Below are positions 1 through 6,772 of a DNA stretch of 6,772 bases, in pieces. The notes under the pieces were generated by a model. That model ran no database searches. It saw nothing but the letters and a program-made list of their open reading frames with translations, and was not told where the DNA came from. Location: NCBI GenBank assembly GCA_963966275.1, contig CAWZYQ010000183.1, positions 1-6,772 on the forward strand. The letters run 5' to 3'. Both the position numbers and the translations under genes were made by a program. This DNA is from UBA10427 sp003500135 (lineage in GTDB: Bacteria > Bacteroidota > Bacteroidia > Cytophagales > Cyclobacteriaceae). Positions within the stretch are counted from its first letter, which is position 1, and each line of letters begins with the position of its first letter.

Positions 1-12
1 ATTAAAAGGGTA

Positions 13-105
13 TTGATAAAAACCGGCAAAATAGCCGCATGGATTGTGGGGTCCATCGTTTTATTTTTGCTTTTGCTTTCTCTTTTAATTGCTACGCCTT
101 ATGTC
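13..105 (+). other. N-terminal signal-anchor segment of TamB
   Basis: Residues 1-31 of the TamB reading frame. Lysines at 3 and 6 precede a run of Ile/Val/Leu/Phe, including FLLLLSLLI, that ends at ATPYVQ. There is no cysteine lipobox and no clear Ala-X-Ala cleavage site, so an uncleaved N-in/C-out inner-membrane anchor is the natural reading, as in other TamB/AsmA proteins. If the real start is upstream, a few more basic residues (Ile-Lys-Arg-Val is encoded in bases 1-12) would precede it without changing this call. Confidence 0.8.
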
Positions 106-3100
106 CAAAACAAAATTATTAATCGTGCTCAAACTTTTTTTAATGATAAAACCGGACGTAAACTTGAAATAGATCACATCTATCTGAAATTTCCTAAGAC
201 TGTCAATATCCAGGGTTTGTACGTGGAAGATCAATACGGCGACACACTGGCCTACATGGGTTATCTGGATGTAAATGTAGCCATGTTGCAACTTTTACAA
301 AATAAGATTGATGTCCAAAAAATAGATCTCGATAATTTCAGAGGTCGGTTGATCCAAAAAAATGATACCAGCGGATTTAACTTTCAATATATCATCGATT
401 CCTTTAGTAGTCCGAAAAAGGAGCAAAAAGAAAACTCCACGGAATGGTCATTTGGACTGAATACGCTTGAGATGAGTGAAATATCATTTCTGATGAAAGA
501 CAATACATCCGGACTGGAAATGACAACTCAATTAAAAACACTCACCATTGATATGAATGATTTGAATCTCAACTCCATGATTTTTGGCGCTGATGAGATT
601 ATAGTCGATGGCCTGAAATACAAACTGAATATTGAAGACAGCAAAAGTGATAATGCTGTCAGTACCAACAACGATAGCTCCTCTTACATATCCATTGCCA
701 CAGATCTATTAGAGATTCATCATTCTCAAGTAGACATACAACAGGCAGAAGCTAACTACAAAGCCAATATTGGATTTCTGGAACTTGAAGAAGCCCGTTT
801 AAATACAAAAGGACAAAACATTGATTTGGGATCATTAAACTCAAAAAACTGCCAATATATGGTAAAACTTCCAGCTCCTGACACAACAGATGCTCCACCA
901 GATAATGATTCAGGTGCGGGTATTCCCTGGAAAATTAATGTGGATAAGATAGCACTTGACGACTACCGTGTTACCTATTCGATAAATGATACTACCAATA
1001 CCAATGGTCCGATAGACCCTGGAAATATTGACCTCAAAAACCTGCAAGTTAGCCTGGAGAATATTTCCCTGAATGAACAGGTAATGGCGGCGAATGTGAA
1101 TCAATTGGCATTTTTAGAACAGAATAGTGGGATTAGTTTGAATGAACTAAAAGGGGAATTTAAAAAAGAAGGGAATCAATACGATTTGAATGATTTCAAG
1201 ATTTCTGCATTGAACACAGAATTAAATTTTTCAACCAATATCAATTTGAAAGACAGCTTTCCCGAATTTTCTGTTGATATAACAAGCGCCGTCATTACTC
1301 CGCAGGACCTTAAATTATTTGTACCCGCAATCGACACTTTTCCCGCTTATGACAATTGGCCGAAAATAAATTTATTGGCTTCCATTTCCGGCAATGCAGA
1401 CAGTGTAAATGTCGATACATTGAATGCTGCATTTTACAAGAGTAATATCCGGTTAACAGGCGGGATCAAGCATTATTTAGACAGTCAAAAAATACATTGG
1501 GATTTACCTCAATTAAAAGTCCTGTTGCGAAAGCAAGACCTGGCATTTTTAGAAAAAGATTCGGTTTTTCCCCAAGATTTGGTAATACCGGAGCGTACCG
1601 AAATCAACATTGAAAGCAAAGGAAGCATGAAGCAGGCTTCTTTAAAAGCGAAAGTGTACACCACACAAGGCACCATAAATACAGAGGCATCGGTCAATTA
1701 CGATACCCTCATTGGGGAGTATCAAATTAATGCCACAGTAGCCACTGACCAACTCAGGCCCAACCAGGTTTTAACGTCATTACCCGTCGACACGACTACC
1801 CTTGAATTACAGCTTGCAGGCTTTTGGCAAGATTCTACAAGTGCTTTGGCCAATATTGATTTAAAGGTACAAAAATGCCATTTCAATCAATACAGCTACC
1901 AAAACCTACAACTGGATGGTGAAGCTACACTAAACTCATTCAGTGGAAAACTGCACTATGAAGATGAAAATCTGGAACTGACCTATGCGGGGAATACCGA
2001 CTTTTCAGATAGTCTTAAACACTTCGATTTTAAGATCGATATACCCAAAGCAGATTTACAGGCATTGCATTTTACAGACATACCTTTTAAATGCAGGGGC
2101 AATATCGATAGTAAAATGACCCTTGTAAATGAAAAGGTATTGGCCGGTCTTGTTGAACTAAAAGATGTATCATTAGTCAAAAACAATAAATATTATGTCA
2201 TTAGTAACCTTTCCCTTCAAGCGGATACCACCGGACTTGAAAATACACTAAGCCTCAATTCCGATATACTTGATTTTCGGTTTACCGGTAATATTGCTCT
2301 GCTCGAAGCACCGGAAATATTTGGCGAGCTGGCTAACTATTATGTCAAATCTGATTCAGCCCGGCAAAACAACAACTTATTTAACAGCTCCGATTATTTT
2401 TCCTTCAGTCTCGACCTCAAGGATACAGAAATTTTAAAAGACATCTTCCTGACAGATTTGAAAACCCTGAATATCAATCAATTTACGGGATCATTTAATG
2501 GTGATTCATCTTTATTAAAACTCAATATCGAAATTCCCAAACTCAGCTATGCCAATTACACCATTGATTCACTGGATTGGAAAATTCAAAATAAGGAAAA
2601 AGCGATTAAGGGGAATCTGAATATTGCGGCATTGTCCATGGGAAATATTTCAATAAAAGACTTTTTGCTTAACTCTATTTATCGAAATGATAGTTTGTTG
2701 CTCAACACTTCGATTCAAAGTTCGGATAGTATTTCGCGTTACAGGATCAACACTGCCGTTGTACGACAGGATGATTTCACAAGGCTTTTTGTACTGGATT
2801 CTCTAATTCTTAATAAAAACACATGGAGGCCTGCTGAAAATTCATATGTTCAGATCGGCCCCGTTTTTTGGCTCGACAGCCTGATATTGCAACGAAAAGA
2901 ACAGTCCATCTCATTTAATTCGTCTCAATCCAGCCAGGATACGCTGCACGAGATAAGCATAAAAAACCTGAACCTCACTCAATTCAACTCCGGTAAGGAC
3001 AGCCTGAAAAAGGTCACGGGAAACCTGAATTCGACTTTACAACTTTCTTCAAACCCAGGGGGTCAGGCACAAATAAACGGCAACCTCGATATCGATAATT

Positions 3101-4854
3101 TGGCCTATGGTGATAATAACCTCGGCAAACTTAATGCATCCATCAAATCAATTGAAGAAGCACTCGACATTGCCCTCAACATCGCCGGAGTTGATAATGA
3201 TATTTCAATTGAGGGCTCAATTGCTACAAAAGAACAGACTGAATTTGATTTGAAGGCCGATCTGCAAAGATTTCAGGTGAATGTCCTACAACCTTTACTT
3301 ACCGAAACGCTCGATGAGCTTCATGGTGTGATTACAGGGAAATTTGATATAAAAGGTACTGTAGAGCAGCCTGATATTAATGGTCAGCTCAATTTTAAAA
3401 ATATTTCCTTCCAGCCCACATTGACTGGTGTTCCTTATCAAATCGAACAGGATAAAATGAGTTTTAAACGCAACCGTTTTGTTTTTGATGATTTTAAAAT
3501 AAAGGATAAGGATGAAAATAGCGCCACCTTAAAAGGATTTGTCGAATTTGATGACATTAATACGCTTAGATACCAGATTGACTTAAATACCAAATCCTTT
3601 CTGGTCGTTGACAAAAAGCCATCGAGACAGGATGATTTTTATGGAACAGCAAGGCTTAGTAGCGACGCGAAAATACGAGGTGACAGTGAATTGATAAAAA
3701 TCCAGGCTAACCTTAATGTTGATAACCAATCAGATCTTACCTATATTCTTCCGCAAAGCAACAGGGAAGCTGCCAATCGGCAAAACATTGTAAGGTTTGT
3801 TGACAAGGATATACAAAAGGATCCTTTCTTTGAAAATGTGAATTTTGTAGATACTGTAGCCACCGAAATTCAGGATATTGCCGTAAATGCGAATATTTCT
3901 ATTACACCTGAAAGTAAGTTATCCATCGTAATAGATCCAAATAATGGTGATCAGCTCAATCTTCGAGGTGAAGCCAATTTGGTATTCGAACTAACCCCTG
4001 CTGGTGATATTAACCTCACCGGGCGATATACGATTGATGAAGGAAACTATAAGCTAAATTTTTATCAACTCGTAAAACGCGAGTTTAAAATAGATAAAGG
4101 CAGCACACTACTATGGAAGGGAGATCCTCTCAATGCAGAGGTAGACATCACAGCGATCTATGAAATGAAATCGTCTCCGCCGGTAGGTAACAGCAATGCA
4201 CCGGTAAGGTTTCAGGTGGTACTGAGCCTGGAAAATGAACTGCTGGACCCTGAGATCAACTTTAAAATAGATGCACCCGAAGAAGTAAAACAAAGAAATC
4301 CGGAATTGTATGTATGGCTGCAAAATGTAAACAGTACGGAGACTGAACAAAACATGCAGGCTTTCTCAATGCTTGTTTTCCAGAGTTTTGCTAACACGGG
4401 CAGTGGGAATTTTAATATCGAGGGAACTGCAAGAAGCAGTGTGAGCCAAATCCTGACCCAGCAGCTCAATGCACTTGGAAGTAAATTGGAGGGAGTTGAA
4501 TTGAGTTTCGATGTAGAAAGTTATCAGACCTACAACAATCAGGAGCAGTCGGGGCGTACAGATGTGCAACTCGGTGTTGCCAAGTCATTTATGAATGACC
4601 GAATTTCAGTAAAGGTTTCCGGTAATGTAAATGTGGAAGGTGCCGAAAGAAGTCAGGACCTTTCAGATTATGCCGGTGATTTAATTATTGAATACAAACT
4701 AACACCTAACGGACAATATAGGATTGAAGGGTTCCGGGTAAATAACTATGATGGTCTAACGCAAGGTGAAATCACTGAAACAGGTGTTGGGTTCATTTTA
4801 GTAAAGGAATATTCCACTTTAAAGGAGCTTTTTAATTTTTCGAATGAAGATTGA
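13..4854 (+). CDS. tamB: TamB-family translocation/assembly module protein (DUF490), inner-membrane-anchored periplasmic bridge
   Basis: This 1613-residue protein is a TamB/AsmA-like (DUF490) envelope protein. Family members are held in the inner membrane by one N-terminal helix and cross the periplasm as a long beta-rich hydrophobic groove that works with an Omp85 partner in outer-membrane protein assembly and/or lipid transport. Seen here: a Lys-containing N-terminus, then a hydrophobic segment at about residues 9-28, followed by ATPYVQNKI, typical of TamB anchors. The long middle is built of alternating hydrophobic/polar strands with few Cys (280, 622 and 694). The C-terminal TamB domain spans about 1095-1605 and includes PDINGQLNF (1120-1128), a GRYTIDEGNYKLNFYQ stretch (from 1337), a WKGDPLNAEV stretch (1368-1377) and the closing GVGFILVKEYSTLKELF. 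It is longer than E. coli TamB (1259 residues). TTG at 13 is the first usable start visible, but the frame is open to base 1, so an upstream ATG outside the window is possible. It overlaps tamL by one base. The family call is firm; the exact start is not. Confidence 0.93.
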   Translation: MIKTGKIAAWIVGSIVLFLLLLSLLIATPYVQNKIINRAQTFFNDKTGRKLEIDHIYLKFPKTVNIQGLYVEDQYGDTLAYMGYLDVNVAMLQLLQNKIDVQKIDLDNFRGRLIQKNDTSGFNFQYIIDSFSSPKKEQKENSTEWSFGLNTLEMSEISFLMKDNTSGLEMTTQLKTLTIDMNDLNLNSMIFGADEIIVDGLKYKLNIEDSKSDNAVSTNNDSSSYISIATDLLEIHHSQVDIQQAEANYKANIGFLELEEARLNTKGQNIDLGSLNSKNCQYMVKLPAPDTTDAPPDNDSGAGIPWKINVDKIALDDYRVTYSINDTTNTNGPIDPGNIDLKNLQVSLENISLNEQVMAANVNQLAFLEQNSGISLNELKGEFKKEGNQYDLNDFKISALNTELNFSTNINLKDSFPEFSVDITSAVITPQDLKLFVPAIDTFPAYDNWPKINLLASISGNADSVNVDTLNAAFYKSNIRLTGGIKHYLDSQKIHWDLPQLKVLLRKQDLAFLEKDSVFPQDLVIPERTEINIESKGSMKQASLKAKVYTTQGTINTEASVNYDTLIGEYQINATVATDQLRPNQVLTSLPVDTTTLELQLAGFWQDSTSALANIDLKVQKCHFNQYSYQNLQLDGEATLNSFSGKLHYEDENLELTYAGNTDFSDSLKHFDFKIDIPKADLQALHFTDIPFKCRGNIDSKMTLVNEKVLAGLVELKDVSLVKNNKYYVISNLSLQADTTGLENTLSLNSDILDFRFTGNIALLEAPEIFGELANYYVKSDSARQNNNLFNSSDYFSFSLDLKDTEILKDIFLTDLKTLNINQFTGSFNGDSSLLKLNIEIPKLSYANYTIDSLDWKIQNKEKAIKGNLNIAALSMGNISIKDFLLNSIYRNDSLLLNTSIQSSDSISRYRINTAVVRQDDFTRLFVLDSLILNKNTWRPAENSYVQIGPVFWLDSLILQRKEQSISFNSSQSSQDTLHEISIKNLNLTQFNSGKDSLKKVTGNLNSTLQLSSNPGGQAQINGNLDIDNLAYGDNNLGKLNASIKSIEEALDIALNIAGVDNDISIEGSIATKEQTEFDLKADLQRFQVNVLQPLLTETLDELHGVITGKFDIKGTVEQPDINGQLNFKNISFQPTLTGVPYQIEQDKMSFKRNRFVFDDFKIKDKDENSATLKGFVEFDDINTLRYQIDLNTKSFLVVDKKPSRQDDFYGTARLSSDAKIRGDSELIKIQANLNVDNQSDLTYILPQSNREAANRQNIVRFVDKDIQKDPFFENVNFVDTVATEIQDIAVNANISITPESKLSIVIDPNNGDQLNLRGEANLVFELTPAGDINLTGRYTIDEGNYKLNFYQLVKREFKIDKGSTLLWKGDPLNAEVDITAIYEMKSSPPVGNSNAPVRFQVVLSLENELLDPEINFKIDAPEEVKQRNPELYVWLQNVNSTETEQNMQAFSMLVFQSFANTGSGNFNIEGTARSSVSQILTQQLNALGSKLEGVELSFDVESYQTYNNQEQSGRTDVQLGVAKSFMNDRISVKVSGNVNVEGAERSQDLSDYAGDLIIEYKLTPNGQYRIEGFRVNNYDGLTQGEITETGVGFILVKEYSTLKELFNFSNED

Positions 4855-4856
4855 TG
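4852..4856 (+). other. TGATG stop/start overlap joining tamB and tamL
   Basis: The tamB stop TGA (4852-4854) shares its last A with the tamL start ATG (4854-4856). No good Shine-Dalgarno sequence lies at normal spacing before this ATG. The nearest purine-rich motif, AAAGGAG at 4821-4827, is about 26 bases away, too far for ordinary initiation. The overlap implies one mRNA and probably translational coupling, with ribosomes finishing TamB re-initiating on tamL. The start choice is supported because the signal peptide and lipobox follow directly in frame. Confidence 0.85.
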
Positions 4857-4919
4857 AAGCGTTTGTTTATAACATATAGCTCTATTTTTGTGGTATTAGC
4901 CTTGTTACTAAACAGTTGC
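4854..4919 (+). other. Lipoprotein (type II) signal peptide of TamL with lipobox
   Basis: Codons 1-22 encode Lys-Arg at positions 2-3, a hydrophobic stretch SIFVVLALLL, then LNSC, with Cys22 encoded by TGC at 4917-4919. This fits a signal peptidase II lipobox in the relaxed form common in Bacteroidota. The mature protein would start Cys-Ala-Gly-Thr-Lys-Asn. Canonical TamA and BamA have cleavable type I signals and no lipid, so this segment separates TamL from them. Confidence 0.87.
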
Positions 4920-6772
4920 GCAGGTACAAAAAACCTGGCCGAAGGCGAAAAACTTTATGTTGGTGCCGATATAGACCTCAATACTTCCCCTGACTTTCAT
5001 AATAATAAACCGATAAAACGCGACCTGGAGGAATTTCTACAACCGGAACCAAACACTTCTGTTTTGGGGATGAGGCCTACCGTATGGGTTTACCAAAGTG
5101 TTAAAAAACCAAAAAAAGATAAAGGCCTGAAATACTGGCTGAAGTACAAACTGGGCGAACCACCAGTGTTATTTGACAGGAATGACGTGTCGAAAACCAA
5201 AAATAGCTTGAAGGAAAGTGCGATTAACAATGGGTTTTTCAATGCTACGGTTCAAAGCGATGTTCATTTTAAAAAACGAAAGGCAAGTGTCAACTACCGG
5301 GTGGATGCTGGTAAGCCCTTCCTTTTACAAAAAATAGAATACCCTAAACCCAATAACAATATCAAGCGTCTGATTGACTCATTAAAACAAAGCTCCATAT
5401 TGCAAAAAGGTGCCAGGTTCGATTTAGAAAATCTCGCCAAAGAAAGGAACAGGATTGAACTGGAACTAAAAAATAATGGGTATTATTTGTTTGACGATTC
5501 TTATCTCATCTTCGAGGCCGACACTACTGTAGGAAATCACCAGGTAGACTTGTTTTTGACCTTTGCCAAAAATATTCCTAAAAATGCCCTTAAAAAGTAT
5601 AGAATGGACAATGTAACCATTTATACCAATTTCGAAAATCGCGAAGACACTACCAACCGGTCAGAATATACTACGGCTGATAGTTTGAAGATCAAAACGG
5701 AAACTAACTACATCAAACACGAAGTTTTAAACGATCAGATCAAGCTAAAATCAGGTGACCTATATCAAAAGTCGAAACACGATGTGACGGTTAACCGTCT
5801 GGTAGGGCTTAACATTTTTAAGTTTGTCAATCTCGACTTTTCGCCAAAAAGAAATAGTCAGGAGCTCGATTTGGAAATTAAACTCGCTCCCTACAAAAAG
5901 AAATCGATAAGGGCTGAATTGGAACTTGTCACCAAATCGGATAATTTTTCCGGCCCCCGATTGAGTGTTTCATTCAGAAATAGAAATGCTTTCCGCGGAG
6001 CAGAAACATTAGATCTTACCATAAGCGGTGGTTTTGAGACACAATTTTATGGTGCCAATCAATTTTCGAGAAATTCCTATGAGTTTGGCATCGAACCTTC
6101 ATTGACCTTTCCGAGGTTTCTTTTACCCTTCAATTTAGAAGGCTTAAAAAATCGCTATGTACCTAAAACCAGGATCAGAACAGCCTACAGATTCTTACAC
6201 CGAGTCGATTTTTTTGAAATGAATTCCCTGGAACTTGGTCTGGGTTATCTTTGGAGTGAAACACTTACAAAATCGCATGAACTTTATCCGATCAACATAA
6301 ACTTCCTCGATCTTTCCAATACCACGCAGGAGTTTGACGAATCACTAGAAAACAATCCTATTTTGCGTCAAAGCTATGAAGAACAGTTTATACTGGGCTC
6401 TTTTTACAAATATGCCATCAATACACGGTCGAGAAAAGACCCTAACCGATATAATAATTACTATTTTCAGGCTAAAGCCGACGTATCAGGAAATATTGCC
6501 CATATGTTACAATCGGCATTCGACAACAAATCAGACGAGTCGGGTAATGACAAGCAATATAAAATTGCAGGCCTGCCCTACTCTCAATACGTACGAGGGG
6601 AAATTGATTTCAGATATTTCAGGAAACTGGATGAAAACAATAAACTGGCTACCCGCTTTATTACAGGTGTGGGCTATGCTTTTGGGAACTCCAACACCCT
6701 ACCCTATATAAAACAGTTTTCAATTGGCGGATCGAGTAGTATTCGTGCTTTCCCGGCCCGATCACTAGGTCC
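4854..6772 (+). CDS. tamL: TamL: lipoprotein Omp85/BamA-TamA family outer-membrane protein, 3' end cut by the window
   Basis: Hand translation gives 639 intact codons with no stop before the window edge. It is a lipid-anchored Omp85-family protein of the Bacteroidota TamL type, the expected outer-membrane partner of TamB. A short basic N-terminus and hydrophobic core lead to LNSC with Cys22 as lipobox cysteine. Three POTRA-like units follow: about 36-155 (Trp/Lys-rich insertion and GEPPV at 101-105, then GFFNATV at 127-133), about 167-242 (NNGYYLF from 206), and about 247-347 (LVGLNIFKFVNLDF from 315). The beta-barrel begins near 350 with SIRAELEL and the repeated SVSFRNRNAFRGAETL pattern. 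GLPYSQYVRGEIDFRYF (from 573) leads into the L6-loop motif GGSSSIRAF (625-633), where the visible part ends. In Omp85 barrels L6 lies between strands 11 and 12, so roughly the last five strands are missing. The role in outer-membrane protein assembly is inferred from TamA/BamA homology; BamA itself is less likely because of the lipobox and the tamB neighbour. Confidence 0.92.
   Translation, partial: MKRLFITYSSIFVVLALLLNSCAGTKNLAEGEKLYVGADIDLNTSPDFHNNKPIKRDLEEFLQPEPNTSVLGMRPTVWVYQSVKKPKKDKGLKYWLKYKLGEPPVLFDRNDVSKTKNSLKESAINNGFFNATVQSDVHFKKRKASVNYRVDAGKPFLLQKIEYPKPNNNIKRLIDSLKQSSILQKGARFDLENLAKERNRIELELKNNGYYLFDDSYLIFEADTTVGNHQVDLFLTFAKNIPKNALKKYRMDNVTIYTNFENREDTTNRSEYTTADSLKIKTETNYIKHEVLNDQIKLKSGDLYQKSKHDVTVNRLVGLNIFKFVNLDFSPKRNSQELDLEIKLAPYKKKSIRAELELVTKSDNFSGPRLSVSFRNRNAFRGAETLDLTISGGFETQFYGANQFSRNSYEFGIEPSLTFPRFLLPFNLEGLKNRYVPKTRIRTAYRFLHRVDFFEMNSLELGLGYLWSETLTKSHELYPININFLDLSNTTQEFDESLENNPILRQSYEEQFILGSFYKYAINTRSRKDPNRYNNYYFQAKADVSGNIAHMLQSAFDNKSDESGNDKQYKIAGLPYSQYVRGEIDFRYFRKLDENNKLATRFITGVGYAFGNSNTLPYIKQFSIGGSSSIRAFPARSLG

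Noticed and set aside
4111..4569. Overlapping minus-strand open frames of 67-85 codons opposite the end of tamB
   Set aside because: They overlap one another and run antisense to the most conserved TamB C-terminal coding. Their products are Phe/Ser/Leu/Tyr-rich in the way expected of antisense reads, with no domain. The shorter minus-strand frames at 85-291, 910-1104, 1509-1697 and 1983-2186 are dismissed for the same reasons.
4844..4879. ATG at 4844 as an alternative start upstream of tamL
   Set aside because: It is out of frame with the lipobox-bearing TamL and reaches TAG after 11 codons. The ATG at 4854 gives a complete lipoprotein signal peptide.
4862..4890. Possible Bacteroidota-type promoter: TTTG at 4862-4865, 17-base spacer, TATTTTTG at 4883-4890
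   Set aside because: It matches the -33/-7 pattern TTTG/TAnnTTTG, but it lies within the tamL signal-peptide coding. Transcription from it would miss the start codon, and Leu/Phe-rich AT-rich coding produces such matches by chance; a similar TATTTTTG occurs at 62-69 in the tamB anchor coding.
5103..5117. A-rich run (A6, CC, A7) that could act as a ribosomal slippage site in tamL
   Set aside because: A -1 shift at the A7 run reaches a TAA at 5120-5122 after one more codon, and I see no stimulatory hairpin. The uninterrupted frame encodes the conserved Lys-rich segment, so it is an ordinary run of Lys codons.
6376..6711. 111-codon plus-strand open frame with an ATG start
   Set aside because: It lies wholly inside tamL in another frame. 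The tamL frame shows Omp85 barrel features (YSQYVRGEIDFRYF, GGSSSIRAF) across this stretch, whereas the alternative frame gives no recognisable domain or signal.

Overview
The window holds two adjacent plus-strand genes that fill it almost completely. They are a TamB-family envelope protein (1613 codons, TTG at 13 to TGA at 4854) and, overlapping it by one base, the first 639 codons of a lipid-anchored Omp85-family protein of the TamL type (4854 to the right edge). Together they look like the Bacteroidota version of the translocation and assembly module (TAM).

Organism: probably a member of the Bacteroidota, perhaps of the Cytophagales/Flavobacteriales kind. The reasons are the AT-rich DNA (about 60% A+T by eye), the lack of a convincing Shine-Dalgarno sequence before the second gene, the lipoprotein form of the Omp85 partner (TamL, a variant known from Bacteroidota/Chlorobi), and an unusually long TamB. 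The genus cannot be read from this sequence.

Layout: bases 1-12 are in frame with TamB without a stop, so the true start may lie just outside the window. Bases 13-4854 encode a TamB with an N-terminal signal anchor, a long series of AsmA/TamB-like beta-rich modules separated by polar linkers, and the C-terminal TamB (DUF490) domain. Bases 4852-4856 form a TGATG stop/start junction. Bases 4854-6772 encode TamL: a signal peptide with a lipobox cysteine, about three POTRA-like units, and a beta-barrel cut off within the conserved L6-loop motif. There is no intergenic space, and I see no RNA gene, mobile element, CRISPR array, terminator or long repeat.

Working together: by analogy with the proteobacterial TamA-TamB pair, TamB is anchored in the inner membrane and spans the periplasm as a hydrophobic groove. 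Its C-terminus docks with the Omp85 partner in the outer membrane, supporting outer-membrane protein assembly and/or phospholipid delivery to the outer membrane. I found no evidence of an undescribed system. The points worth a second look are the tamB-before-tamL order with coupling, the lipid anchor on the Omp85 protein, the Ala-for-Gly L6 motif, and the repeat-and-linker structure of the TamB N-terminal part.
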